Source of the DNA: Paenibacillus amylolyticus
GTDB lineage: Bacteria > Bacillota > Bacilli > Paenibacillales > Paenibacillaceae
Direction: 5' to 3'
Assembly: GCF_003719335.1 (NCBI RefSeq)
Contig: NZ_RIAS01000006.1
Location: 1 to 64,000, forward strand
DNA: 64,000 bases
Position 1 is the first letter of the stretch. Each line of letters begins with the position of its first letter. Shown here in pieces: positions 51,226 through 60,642 of the stretch. The position numbers were made by a program, and so were the translations under genes. Below the pieces are notes generated by a model. It was not told the origin of the DNA and did not search any database. It was given only the letters and a program-made list of their open reading frames with translations.

Positions 51226-51404
51226 AGGAGCACCTCCTCTGTTCCTGAATCTCCAGCCCGAATCGGCCGTGAATAGATATATATCAAGGAAATATGGATC
51301 TATTTTCTGATTTCTTCTGATATTCTAACATAACCTTAATTAGAAAGAAAAAAACGTTGCGGCCGCCAAATATCATATATGAAAACAAGCCTAAAATAAA
51401 ACAT

Positions 51405-51433
51405 TTGATATATCTTTTTATTTGTGATAAAAT
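51405..51433 (+). promoter_or_regulatory. Promoter of left tRNA-Arg
   Basis: -35 TTGATA (51405-51410), a 17-bp spacer and -10 TAAAAT (51428-51433) end 24 bp before the tRNA. Confidence 0.7.
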
Positions 51434-51457
51434 CATTTTTGCTTGAAAAATTTCTAT

Positions 51458-51531
<74 letters not shown>

Positions 51532-51540
51532 TCAAAAAAG

Positions 51541-51568
51541 GAAGCTTCCTTCGGGGAGCTTTTTTGCG
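51541..51568 (+). terminator. Terminator after left tRNA-Arg
   Basis: AGCTTCC-TTCG-GGGAGCT followed by TTTTTT. Confidence 0.85.
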
Positions 51569-51749
51569 TTCTGGGGATGGGAGACCCCATAGGTTCGCCG
51601 GAGCATCAGCTTCGCTTGGCCTTGGTTGGTAAGTATTCGCTTCGTCTGCTCTACCCTTAAGGCTTTGACGAAAGGAGCAAGCCGTTTCTGAAAGCTAACA
51701 AGCCATTTTGCAGTTAGGTCACCCCACCTCCCCACCATGCCAAAAATTC

Positions 51750-51942
51750 TAACGATCACTAGGAAGCTTATTTGCCCCATTTTCGCCGTTCTAATTTTCT
51801 TACGATCACCAGAGAGCTTATTTCATCGATTTCGTGCTTACTTTGTGCTTTTTCGCGCTAAATTGTCTAAATAGCGTTCCTGAGGATCGTTAGAATTTGA
51901 AAAGGTTCTTTTTCCTCCAAATAAGGTTTCTGGTGATCGTTA
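51750..51942. repeat. Four copies of a 24-bp element in two opposed pairs
   Basis: Forward copies at 51750-51773 and 51800-51823; reverse copies at 51869-51892 and 51919-51942. The core is TAACGATCACCAGAG, or its reverse complement. Start-to-start spacing is exactly 50 bp within each pair. Two more copies with the same spacing lie at 60214 and 60264. Confidence 0.85.
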
Positions 51943-52495
51943 GAAAACAGTGTCCATATTGAGTCATTTCCAAATTCTCTGTGATCCATGTGAGCACAAG
52001 ATAAATAACGGTATGACTAAGTTTTATTTTCCCTTCTAAAATTACCTTACACGAGATACCTTTTACACACTCAGTTCCTCTCTCTCCGGTCACAGCATAT
52101 CATTTCCTACATTTCCCCAGCCTAACTCTCTATTATCCACCTCTCGACGCCTTCGTTAGTATTACATCTCATTTTCTTGCTCAATCCTTACGATTTCACT
52201 CCAGCTCCATCACAATTGCCCTAGTTATGACAGGGGGCGGTTCGCGCAAAGTACTTCACATAATCCTAAAAGTCATCTGTCACCACACTTAGTCCAACTA
52301 GTAATGTCAATGTAAACTATCAATAAGAGCAAACATTTGTTAAGTTTTGCTTTCCATTGCCCCATATGACACACAATGTTATGCTTGTTTAATGAATATT
52401 GTACCAATCCATACATATCAACTTCCTATAGAAGCTGTACTTTGTTTGGTTCAGTAATTCGCTTTACATATTTATTTGGAAACAGGAGATTAATG
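51943..52495. other. AT-rich intergenic region before the MFS gene
   Basis: No gene, tRNA or clear repeat is visible. Short frames here lack ribosome sites. No convincing sigma-A promoter could be fixed for the downstream transporter. Confidence 0.5.
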
Positions 52496-53734
52496 ATGCC
52501 CTCACCTACTACACAACTACAGCATTCTGCTCCTTCCGGGGGAGAACAACCGTCTCAACAAACATCTCAAACATTCGGGTTGTTACTCGCCGGAATAATT
52601 GTTATCGCTGCTACGATGCGGTCACCCATCACAGCCACCGGTCCCGTCGTGGAATTAATCCGTTCAGACACCGGCATCGGACATACGATGGCTGGATTAC
52701 TAACGTCGCTGCCTTTGATCGCTTTTGCAGCTGTCTCTCCTTTTGCCCCGCGCCTTGCCAAACGTTTTGGGCTGGAGACCGCCCTCCTGCTTGCTGTCAT
52801 TATTGTTACCAGCGGAATCACCTTGCGCTTACTCCCTTCCGTGCTTGCTCTTTATGCGGGAACGGCACTTCTTGGATGCGGTATCGCCCTTAGCAATGTA
52901 CTCCTGCCAAGTCTGATCAAACGTGATTTCCCGTTACGAGTCGGCATCATCACCGGACTGTATTCTGTTTCGATGAATATGTTTGCCTCAATCTCTTCGG
53001 GTATTAGTGTACCCGTGGCAGAAGCCTCTTCGCTTGGTTGGCGGGCTTCCTTAGGCGTGTGGGCGTGTCTATCCCTACTGGCTGTCTTTCTATGGCTTCC
53101 GCAGGCACGGAGAGGGCGCAAACAGATGCTCTATGTCACTTCCCAGAGCGAGAACGCACCCACACGTTTACGGACTTCTTCTCTCGCCTGGTTCGTGACG
53201 TTGTTCATGGGCATTCAGTCGTTAATCTTCTATACAACGATAACTTGGCTTCCCGAGATTCTGGCGGATCAAGGTTTCAGTGCGGCTTCAGCTGGCTGGA
53301 TGTTGTCTCTGATGCAAATGGTTAGTGTACCTGCTACCTTTATCGTGCCGATTCTGGCTGGAAAAACACGAGATCAACGGTTGCTCACCACCATAACGTG
53401 TTTGTGTCTCATCATCGGATATGCGTTACTATTCAGCGATGCGCCTGTTCTCGTCACCATCGGAGTTGCGCTAGCCGGAATTGGTGCCGGGGCCTCCTTT
53501 GGTCTGGTCACGATGTTTTTTGTTCTTCGCACAAGTCATGCGCGAGAGGCTGCAAGTCTTTCCGGAATGGCTCAATCCTTTGGGTACATGCTTGCAGCAG
53601 GCGGCCCTTTACTGTTCGGTTTAATGCACGACTGGACGAAAGGATGGACACTTCCACTGCTCATTCAGGTACTTCTCGCGATCGGGCTGCTTATGACAGG
53701 ACTTCAGGCGAGCAAAGATCGAACCGTTTCTTAG
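52496..53734 (+). CDS. MFS transporter, CynX/NimT type
   Basis: 412 residues from the ATG at 52496 with AGGAG 7 nt upstream; ATG 52493 is adjacent, and the longer open frame to 52376 has no ribosome site. About 12 membrane helices. The N-terminal MRSPITATGPVVELI and the [18 protein letters not shown] segment are typical of the cyanate transporter CynX / nitroimidazole NimT group of the major facilitator superfamily. The substrate cannot be inferred. It lies alone in the accessory segment, on the plus strand. Confidence 0.88.
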   Translation: MPSPTTQLQHSAPSGGEQPSQQTSQTFGLLLAGIIVIAATMRSPITATGPVVELIRSDTGIGHTMAGLLTSLPLIAFAAVSPFAPRLAKRFGLETALLLAVIIVTSGITLRLLPSVLALYAGTALLGCGIALSNVLLPSLIKRDFPLRVGIITGLYSVSMNMFASISSGISVPVAEASSLGWRASLGVWACLSLLAVFLWLPQARRGRKQMLYVTSQSENAPTRLRTSSLAWFVTLFMGIQSLIFYTTITWLPEILADQGFSAASAGWMLSLMQMVSVPATFIVPILAGKTRDQRLLTTITCLCLIIGYALLFSDAPVLVTIGVALAGIGAGASFGLVTMFFVLRTSHAREAASLSGMAQSFGYMLAAGGPLLFGLMHDWTKGWTLPLLIQVLLAIGLLMTGLQASKDRTVS

Positions 53735-53749
53735 TTTTATGAAAAAAGT

Positions 53750-53886
53750 CCACCAGGATATCGGATATCTATCCTTCCCTGGAAGCAAACAACAAGAAAA
53801 GGCCTCCTCCTGTACACTTAACAGGAGGAGGCCTTTTTCATATCTAGATACCGTCTTGGTCACTGGCTAAGCCGGGACTTGCGAGG
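53750..53886. repeat. Direct repeat copy A, containing a terminator
   Basis: 137 bp, related to 54658-54794 with shared blocks such as AAGCAAACAACAAGAAA, TTTTTCATATCTAGAT and GTCTTGGTCACTGGCTA in the same order. It includes the terminator after the MFS gene. The two copies bracket a 771-bp AT-rich insert with the GNAT gene. Confidence 0.88.
53797..53837 (+). terminator. Terminator after MFS gene
   Basis: AAAAGGCCTCCTCCTGT and ACAGGAGGAGGCCTTTT form a perfect 17-bp stem with a 7-nt loop and T run. It can act in both directions. Confidence 0.93.
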
Positions 53887-54101
53887 CAATACTTACTCAA
53901 AAAACACGCTCTGATTGAGTTCTTTACAAGAAAACATACCCTGATGTTCTTTTACCATACAAGAGTGTTATACTAATTATAAAAGACATAATTTCTATAA
54001 AATAGAAGTTAAGGGTCAACATTTATTCACATCATAGCCTATATTTAATTTACATAAGCAACCTTGTAGTGATTAACTTTAAGTTGATTGGAGAAGGAAT
54101 C
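53887..54101. other. AT-rich region upstream of GNAT gene
   Basis: No gene. The base composition drops sharply compared with the MFS gene. GGAGAAGGA just before 54102 is the GNAT ribosome site. Confidence 0.6.
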
Positions 54102-54692
54102 ATGAAATTAGTAATTGAGAAGTTAAAAGATGCAGACTTTGAAAACCTACATAAGTTTGAAGTTGAAAACAGAACTTTTTTTGAGGAAATGATACCATCT
54201 CGAGGAGATGATTATTACAGACCTGAGAGTTTTAGAGCAAGAAATGAACTGTTGCTTGATGAACAAGCTGAAGGGCTCTCCTATTTTTATTTAATAAAAG
54301 ATGAACATCATTCTATTCTTGGAAGAATAAATTTAGTGGATATCAACTTTTCAAATAAAATAGGATTTCTCGGCTATAGAGTAGGAAAAATCCACATCGG
54401 GAAAGGCATCGCGAAAAAAGCTTTACAATTATTACTCCATACAATCATTGATTTAGATATAAAGGAAGTCCATGCCAAAACGACCACCCACAATATAGCA
54501 TCTCAAAAAGTTTTAATGCAGAATGGGTTCAAGCATACGGTGACTAGTGAAGAAGAATTTGAAATGAATGGACAAATGCTACAATTCACCAATTATATAT
54601 GGATAAATAAACATTATTCCACTTACCACCCAGGCGTATTTCCTGAGATACCTCATACCACCAGGAGAACGGATCTCGATCCCTCCCTGTAA
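54102..54692 (+). CDS. GNAT family N-acetyltransferase (RimJ/RimL-like)
   Basis: 196 residues from the ATG at 54102. The acetyl-CoA loop region is YRVGKIHIGKGIAKKAL, followed by the HNIASQKVLMQNGFK segment typical of RimJ/RimL-type enzymes that acetylate ribosomal N-termini or small molecules. Codon and base use are AT-rich, unlike both neighbours. The last 11 residues or so, including the TAA stop, are encoded inside direct repeat copy B. The C-terminal tail may therefore have been acquired at insertion. Confidence 0.88.
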   Translation: MKLVIEKLKDADFENLHKFEVENRTFFEEMIPSRGDDYYRPESFRARNELLLDEQAEGLSYFYLIKDEHHSILGRINLVDINFSNKIGFLGYRVGKIHIGKGIAKKALQLLLHTIIDLDIKEVHAKTTTHNIASQKVLMQNGFKHTVTSEEEFEMNGQMLQFTNYIWINKHYSTYHPGVFPEIPHTTRRTDLDPSL

Positions 54693-54794
54693 GCAAACAA
54701 CAAGAAACGGCCTCCACCTGTACGCTTAACAGGGGAAGCCGTTTTTCATATCTAGATGTCGTCTTGGTCACTGGCTATGCCAGGACGGACGAGG
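54658..54794. repeat. Direct repeat copy B, containing a terminator
   Basis: 137 bp copy of 53750-53886. It supplies the 3' end of the GNAT gene and a second terminator placed between it and the convergent protease gene. Confidence 0.88.
54705..54746. terminator. Terminator between GNAT and protease genes
   Basis: AAACGGC...CTGT and ACAG...GCCGTTT pair with a 7-nt loop and T runs on both sides. It probably serves both convergent genes. The stem is less perfect than in copy A. Confidence 0.8.
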
Positions 54795-54829
54795 GTTTAA
54801 CTTTTCCAGACAATACGCTCTCACTGCCT

Positions 54830-57800
54830 TTACTTCACCTTCACCGTAATGGTATTGGTGGTTGTCACCCCCGCAGCGTTAACCAGCTCGGCACGGTACG
54901 CATACGTACCAGATGCTTTGCCTTTTACTGCAGTTATAGCAAATTGAGGCAGTGGTGTTGTCGCTTTGAGTGACTGTGTATCAATCAACTCATCATTCTC
55001 ATAGAGACGGTACGCGGTTGCGTTTGTTCCCCACCACAAGTTCATCATCACTTTGTAGTTGCCGTCCATATCCCAGTTATCATGAGAGAGTACTGCTTTG
55101 CCAGGCAAAGCATCGGTTACCCGTACAGTCAGCATCTGACTGCGCGTTACCCCCTTATCATTGGCCAGCTCGGCAACATACGTGTAGGTGCCATTGGTTT
55201 TACCTTTAATTTTCGTTTGAGCGAACTGAGCCCAAGGTGCATTGTAGGTCAATTTTTGCGAATCAACCAACACGCCATCCTCATACAACTTGTAACTCGT
55301 CGCATTCTCACCCCACCACATGTTCATGGACACCGTGTAGTCGCCCCCTAACAGACCGTTCACAAAGCCGTTATTGTGGGACAACGTAGGTGTTCCAGGT
55401 GCTTTCGTAGCCGGTGTTTCAGGTTCAGTCTGTGCAGATTCCACTGTTATGGTAGTGATAGCCGTACCAGCAAGACCTTGCTCGTCTTTTACCGTCGTTT
55501 CCACGGTGTACGTGCCGCCTTCAACACCCTCCAACGTATATTGGAAGCTGCCGTCTGCCTGAACATTAAACGTGCCTTCTTTCAACGTTGAGCCATCTTC
55601 TTTTTTCACCACGTAGGATGCTTTGAGTGCTGTCGTCGGATCGAGCGTAATGCTCCAGCCTTTAGCCAGTGCAGGCGCAGCACGGAAATACAGGTCATCC
55701 ACCGTACCGTCAATTACAACAGCATCCTCCGCTTTGAACTCCAATGATTGCGGAGCAGTTACTGCGGGAGCTGTCTTTTTAACCAAAAACGGAGGTGTAT
55801 CTTCCTTATAGGTCTTGCCATCCGTGCCGATGGTTGTGATATCTACGGTATACACGCCATCTGCAAGTTCGGTGACTGCTTCCGTTGTGTAATCCGAATA
55901 CTGACCATCCCAAGCCAGCGTGTATCTGGCATTTGCGTTGAAGTTATAGTAATTGCCAAAGATTGAGCCAATGTATCCGTCTTGATAGTAACCACCCTCA
56001 GGGTCGAGGCCGTTATAAATTTCAATCAGTGCAAACGTCATTGGATTATGGAATTCCATTGCAACGTTCAACGTATCCAGCGAACCGTCTGCCTTCAACG
56101 GATAATAGAACGGATTTTTCGCAGTTCCTTTTACCGTTTCAATATATTTCACACCGCTTGAAGTCACATTAAAGTGAGCCACATACGGTACTGTAAACGT
56201 GTTGGTTCCATTCGTAATTTCAATGTAGCCCTGTGCCTCAGTTAATGCAGTAACACCACGAGGAACCGTAACTGTTACGGCGAGTTCTTCTTCTCCATTC
56301 AAAGTGAATGAAGTTTTATCCACGGAAACAGATACCCCAGGCACGGTACGAGTCGGATTCACATTCACCGTGTACTCGCCGCCGCTTCCGTTCAAGGCCT
56401 GAACCTTGATCGTTTTGCTTACTGTTTTTTCATCCGTACTTAAGAAGTTACCGTAGTTAATGCTTCCTGTGATGTTTTCTTTCTCAACAACCGATCCACT
56501 CTCGGTATACTGGGTCACATCCATGACTTTAACAAAAGCGGCAGGATCAATCGATTTTACCGCTTGAATGCGGCCTGCACCTTGATCAAACACGTCATAT
56601 TTAGCTGTGTCCATGATTTTGGCGTTATTCATCAAAGCAACCTTAACATCAAAAGGCGTCCAGTCCGGGTGCTTTTCAAGCAACAGTGCAGCCAGACCCG
56701 CTACATGCGGTGCAGCCATACTTGTTCCACTTTTGCGATCATACGCTTGGGCATAATCGGCTCCTGGCTCATCTTTGCCGTAAGCAGGAATGGTGGACAA
56801 AATGTTGGAGCCCGGTGCAACAACATCCGGTTTGATATCCAATGTTACTTTTGCAGGCCCACGGGAACTGGAAGAACTCATCTCATCCCCAGGTGTCTGA
56901 CTGCGCTCAAAATCACTGAAGCTTACTTCAACAGGTTGCCCCGCGTCTAATTGAGCTTTAACGACTTCACCATCTTCCTTCGACATGCTCAGTGTCGGAA
57001 TCAGGTCGAAGTTATCACCAAGACTTACGCCAATCGGGCCGGGAATATTGTTATACACAATAACAGCCACGGCTCCTGCCGCTTTGGCATTTGCAATTTT
57101 TTCGACAAAAGCAAGTTCCCCGCGTTGAATCAACGCAACTTTGCCTGTGAAATCTTTACCTTCGAAATCAGCAGGTTTACCCAAAGCTGCAAATTCAACG
57201 TCATATCGATCTGTCAAAACCGCTTGAGGATCAGCAGCAAGACTCCAGCCCATCACATCCAGACGATATACAGATTCGGTAACAGCTAAAGGGGTCACTT
57301 CGTCCGCTGTTTCATTGCCAGCATTTGCTGCCGGGCCCTCAGCTTGATCAGATTCAGGCTGTGCAGATGTTGCATCTCCCACTTCGTCTCCCGGTGTAGT
57401 CGCTTCCGCTCCACTTTCTGGTGCGGTCACCGGCGTAACGACTGGTTCCTGCGTTTCAGGTGCATTCCCCAATTCTGGAGTTTGCTCATTTTCTGGAGCT
57501 GGCTGTTGCTCAGGCGCCGTTTCCCCACCTTCTTCACCAATCCAGAAATGTGTATTCGCCGTGATGACCTGACTAGGCCCTGTAGAGTTACCTACGGTAA
57601 TTGCCATAGCGGATGCACCCGGCGAACCCAAAGTATAACGATTAGGGCCACTGTTACCACTGGATACAACCGCAGTTACACCAGACAGCATCGCGTTGTT
57701 CAATGCAACCGAAGTGACATAGCTCGGATCATTATTTTCAGCACCAAGTGACAGGTTGATGACATCCATTCCGTCCGCTACTGAGCGGTCAATTCCACCG

Positions 57801-58729
57801 AGTACCCAAGACGTCTGTCCATTGCCATAAGGCCCTAAAACACGGTAAGCATAAATATCCGCTTCAGGAGCAATCCCGACAACCCCATAGTCTCCCGCTT
57901 CACGAGCAGCGACCGTACCCGAAACGTGTGTACCGTGAGAAGTATAATAAGAGCTTCCTCTTTCATTAAGCTCAGGCTGGCCTGATGCTTTCCATTCCTG
58001 ATAGGTCGCTTCATACGGATCATCATCGTTGTCTACAAAATCCCATCCGCCTTTATAAGCATCGTGCAGATTCGGGTGATTGTAGTCAATCCCGGTATCA
58101 ATAACGCCAACTTTCACACCTTTTCCTTTATACCCCAAATCCCATACTTCAGGAGCTCCGATAAAAGGGGCTGTATCTTTCATGTGTGGATTCACTTCGC
58201 CTGTGTCAGGCGCAAGCGTCACTTCATAGTCAGGATATACACTGACTACACCTGGTATTTGAAGCAATTGTCCCAATTGGTTCCCTTTTATTTCAAGGGC
58301 TACACCATTAAGAGCATATGCATAGTTGTCCAGCACTTCGTGTTTGATTTTTTTCTGAGTGAGGATATGTACAAATGACTGTTGTTGGTCTTCAACTTGA
58401 GTCACAGCCTTTGTTTCCATGGAGGAGGTAAATGATCTTCCTGAGAGGGTTGATTCGCCTTGAGCTACAGCAACAGGTTTGTTAGAAAGCTCAACAATGA
58501 CTCGTGTGTTCTCTCCGCCAAGACCATTCAGGCTTTTATCCAAAACTGGATCGGCAGCGATTCGAGCTTCCCTACTGGCAAGCACTTCTCTCATTTGCTT
58601 TGCTTTGGTGCTGTTTAATGTGTTATCCAGTTGAATTGCGGAGTCCGCAGAAGCAGCTCCAGCTGTAGGCAGGATAAGGGAAAAAACCATAAGGACACTC
58701 ATTAACATAGAAATCAATCGTTTATTCAA
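54830..58729 (-). CDS. Large secreted subtilisin-like serine protease with PA and C-terminal beta modules
   Basis: 1299 residues, start TTG 58729 with GGAGG 8 nt upstream. Signal peptide 1-29 (cut near AAS-ADS), I9-type propeptide (about 75-172), S8 catalytic domain with Asp211 (VIDTGID), His265 (SHGTHVSG), Asn359 (SSGNSGPN) and Ser670 (GTSMAAPHVAG). Between Asn359 and Ser670 lie a Pro/Glu-rich linker (400-480) and a PA domain (about 510-605). Fn3/Ig-like regions follow, then two related modules (1110-1207 and 1208-1299) sharing (N/G)DYTVSMNMWWG-type motifs found on Paenibacillus chitinases and other exoenzymes. It is probably a vpr-like extracellular or wall-associated protease. Confidence 0.95.
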   Translation of the reverse strand: MNKRLISMLMSVLMVFSLILPTAGAASADSAIQLDNTLNSTKAKQMREVLASREARIAADPVLDKSLNGLGGENTRVIVELSNKPVAVAQGESTLSGRSFTSSMETKAVTQVEDQQQSFVHILTQKKIKHEVLDNYAYALNGVALEIKGNQLGQLLQIPGVVSVYPDYEVTLAPDTGEVNPHMKDTAPFIGAPEVWDLGYKGKGVKVGVIDTGIDYNHPNLHDAYKGGWDFVDNDDDPYEATYQEWKASGQPELNERGSSYYTSHGTHVSGTVAAREAGDYGVVGIAPEADIYAYRVLGPYGNGQTSWVLGGIDRSVADGMDVINLSLGAENNDPSYVTSVALNNAMLSGVTAVVSSGNSGPNRYTLGSPGASAMAITVGNSTGPSQVITANTHFWIGEEGGETAPEQQPAPENEQTPELGNAPETQEPVVTPVTAPESGAEATTPGDEVGDATSAQPESDQAEGPAANAGNETADEVTPLAVTESVYRLDVMGWSLAADPQAVLTDRYDVEFAALGKPADFEGKDFTGKVALIQRGELAFVEKIANAKAAGAVAVIVYNNIPGPIGVSLGDNFDLIPTLSMSKEDGEVVKAQLDAGQPVEVSFSDFERSQTPGDEMSSSSSRGPAKVTLDIKPDVVAPGSNILSTIPAYGKDEPGADYAQAYDRKSGTSMAAPHVAGLAALLLEKHPDWTPFDVKVALMNNAKIMDTAKYDVFDQGAGRIQAVKSIDPAAFVKVMDVTQYTESGSVVEKENITGSINYGNFLSTDEKTVSKTIKVQALNGSGGEYTVNVNPTRTVPGVSVSVDKTSFTLNGEEELAVTVTVPRGVTALTEAQGYIEITNGTNTFTVPYVAHFNVTSSGVKYIETVKGTAKNPFYYPLKADGSLDTLNVAMEFHNPMTFALIEIYNGLDPEGGYYQDGYIGSIFGNYYNFNANARYTLAWDGQYSDYTTEAVTELADGVYTVDITTIGTDGKTYKEDTPPFLVKKTAPAVTAPQSLEFKAEDAVVIDGTVDDLYFRAAPALAKGWSITLDPTTALKASYVVKKEDGSTLKEGTFNVQADGSFQYTLEGVEGGTYTVETTVKDEQGLAGTAITTITVESAQTEPETPATKAPGTPTLSHNNGFVNGLLGGDYTVSMNMWWGENATSYKLYEDGVLVDSQKLTYNAPWAQFAQTKIKGKTNGTYTYVAELANDKGVTRSQMLTVRVTDALPGKAVLSHDNWDMDGNYKVMMNLWWGTNATAYRLYENDELIDTQSLKATTPLPQFAITAVKGKASGTYAYRAELVNAAGVTTTNTITVKVK

Positions 58730-59168
58730 GGCTATGCCCTCCTTCTTCGTGTAGATGCCTCACCAATGGGATCTTGCTGCCAGAAGCACTGCAATACTTT
58801 CGACCAAGTTCACCGCCAATCTGCAAGATGTTTGACCCCTGGTAAATTATTCTACCAAAATATCACAAATTCCTTCTAAATACTTACATTATGATATAGA
58901 AATTACTTATATGGGTCTTTAGTAGGGTGAATATTCGCATTTGTATATTTTTGTCGTTTGGATATTTAAATTTAAAATTCCCAGCATGAAAATAAGAAAA
59001 AACCATGCTTTTCTGAACGTAAGAAAGGCATGGTTTTCTATGATTTTTATTGGCGATGTTCAGAATCCATTGGATTGAAACTATTTTAAATGACGTGAAC
59101 ACGGGAGAGAAATGTTGCCCGTTAAGCGATTTGAATTCATATAACATTAACTTTAAGTTATTCAATGT
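58730..59168. other. Intergenic region before the protease gene
   Basis: Holds the 5' region of the protease gene and the methyltransferase terminator (58991-59036). No further gene is seen; no clear protease promoter could be fixed. Confidence 0.5.
58991..59036 (-). terminator. Terminator after methyltransferase gene
   Basis: AAAACCATGCCTTTCTT pairs with AGAAAAGCATGGTTTT (minus strand) with a short loop, followed by TTCTTATTTTC. Confidence 0.8.
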
Positions 59169-59942
59169 TTAAACTTCGGGTTTGAACGCTTCAATACGAA
59201 GACGTTTGTAATCCGCATAGATCGCATCGTTTTTCCACAGCTTAGGAATCACGATCTCGCTAATCTCCTGACACCATTCCTTTACCTGCTCAGAGCTGCA
59301 TCCCTCGAAATAGTCATCCCCAAAATGGGCCAACCAGCCTATGATTCCCTCCTCTCCATCTGCTAGTTTGGTAGGGCGGTCATAGTGATAGGCCTGTCGA
59401 ACCACAAAGCCTCTGTCTTCCAAAAGAGTGCTGTATTGTGCAATCGTCGGAAAATACCATGGATTACGTTCGGAAGCCTTGATTCCAGTATGCCGTTCCA
59501 GCACTTCCTCCAGTGCGTTAACGATGATCTGCACATTTCCTTTACCGCCAAACTCAGCCACAAATCGCCCTCCAGGCTTCAGGGCATGCCACACACCGTC
59601 TACAACATTTCGAGGCTTGCGCATCCAATGCAATGCAGCGTTAGAAAAGACTGCATCATACTGACGCTCTGTCTTGAACTCCTGACCATCCGCTTCCCAA
59701 AACTCCAATTCCGGGAACTTTTTCCTTGCTTGAGCAATCATGTCTGAGGAAGCATCTATACCAGTCACCGCTACCCCGTATTGGGAAATCTCATGCGTTA
59801 AATCACCGGTTCCACAGCCAAGGTCAAGAATAGATTCTCCTTCTGTCGGACGAAGCCAGGGAATGAGACTTTTTCCATACTCCGATACAAAAGCCAGTTG
59901 ATTGTCATACGCTTCCGCATGCCACTGATTAATTGATTTCAT
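59169..59942 (-). CDS. Class I SAM-dependent methyltransferase
   Basis: 257 residues from the ATG at 59942; the upstream region GGTGAAGTGG is a weak ribosome site. Motif I LDLGCGTGD (39-47), motif II GIDAS and the acidic loop FSNAALHWM are typical of UbiE/trans-aconitate-type methyltransferases. The NAALHW sequence resembles the trans-aconitate methyltransferase Tam, but the substrate is not certain. It is the last gene before the right tRNA arm. Confidence 0.88.
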   Translation of the reverse strand: MKSINQWHAEAYDNQLAFVSEYGKSLIPWLRPTEGESILDLGCGTGDLTHEISQYGVAVTGIDASSDMIAQARKKFPELEFWEADGQEFKTERQYDAVFSNAALHWMRKPRNVVDGVWHALKPGGRFVAEFGGKGNVQIIVNALEEVLERHTGIKASERNPWYFPTIAQYSTLLEDRGFVVRQAYHYDRPTKLADGEEGIIGWLAHFGDDYFEGCSSEQVKEWCQEISEIVIPKLWKNDAIYADYKRLRIEAFKPEV

Positions 59943-60189
59943 CCACTTCACCGTCGCTTTCACTGTTAATATCCTCATTGTGGCACAAATACACTTATTG
60001 ATAAAATATATATAATCTATTTAACTTATAGGAAAAAACAATCAAATAACAGTGCTGTCAGCATAACCAGAACCTTCGCTTGATGAGGGAGAAATCTCTA
60101 CATCTCATGCTTCATACCTTTTAACAAGTAAGAAAAAAAGAGATGATGTTATAAACAAATATATAGAGCTACAGTACAAGAGGAAGAAG
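59943..60189. other. AT-rich intergenic region
   Basis: Upstream of the methyltransferase; very AT-rich with several TATA-like tracts. No gene is seen. Confidence 0.5.
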
Positions 60190-60475
60190 TACAAAAGATG
60201 CACGCAATCGAGTAAATAAACTCTCTGGTGATCGTTACAATTTCAAAACCCCACAAATGGGGCAAATAGCTTCTCTCGTGATCGTTAGGATTTTGGGGAG
60301 TCGAGCGAGGGGCTGATTTAATTGTAAAATGGCTTAATACTTCTTAGGAACGGCTTGCTCCCTGTAGCCAAAGTCACGAGGTCATAGCTAATGAATCAAA
60401 TACCTTGATGAGCAATGCCTCGGCGAAACTAATGTTTCAACGACGAACCTTTGGGGGTTCTCATCCCTAGAACGC

Positions 60476-60502
60476 AAAAAAGCTTCCCGAAGGAAGCTTC
60501 TT
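60476..60502 (-). terminator. Terminator after right tRNA-Arg
   Basis: On the minus strand AGCTTCC-TTCG-GGAAGCT is followed by TTTTTT; the equivalent of the left copy, with perfect pairing. Confidence 0.85.
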
Positions 60503-60508
60503 GTTTGA

Positions 60509-60582
<74 letters not shown>

Positions 60583-60614
60583 AAATATGTATAATAAAAT
60601 TCGGCACGATCTCT

Positions 60615-60642
60615 ATTATACTCCGATTTCTATTTTTAGCAA
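60615..60642 (-). promoter_or_regulatory. Promoter of right tRNA-Arg
   Basis: On the minus strand, -35 TTGCTA (60637-60642), a 16-bp spacer and -10 TATAAT (60615-60620). The sequence is unrelated to the left tRNA promoter. Confidence 0.7.

Noticed and set aside
51750..51942. Possible CRISPR-like array (24-bp repeats at 50-bp spacing)
   Set aside because: Only two copies stand in each orientation, the copies are imperfect and no cas gene is present; it is better described as paired elements.
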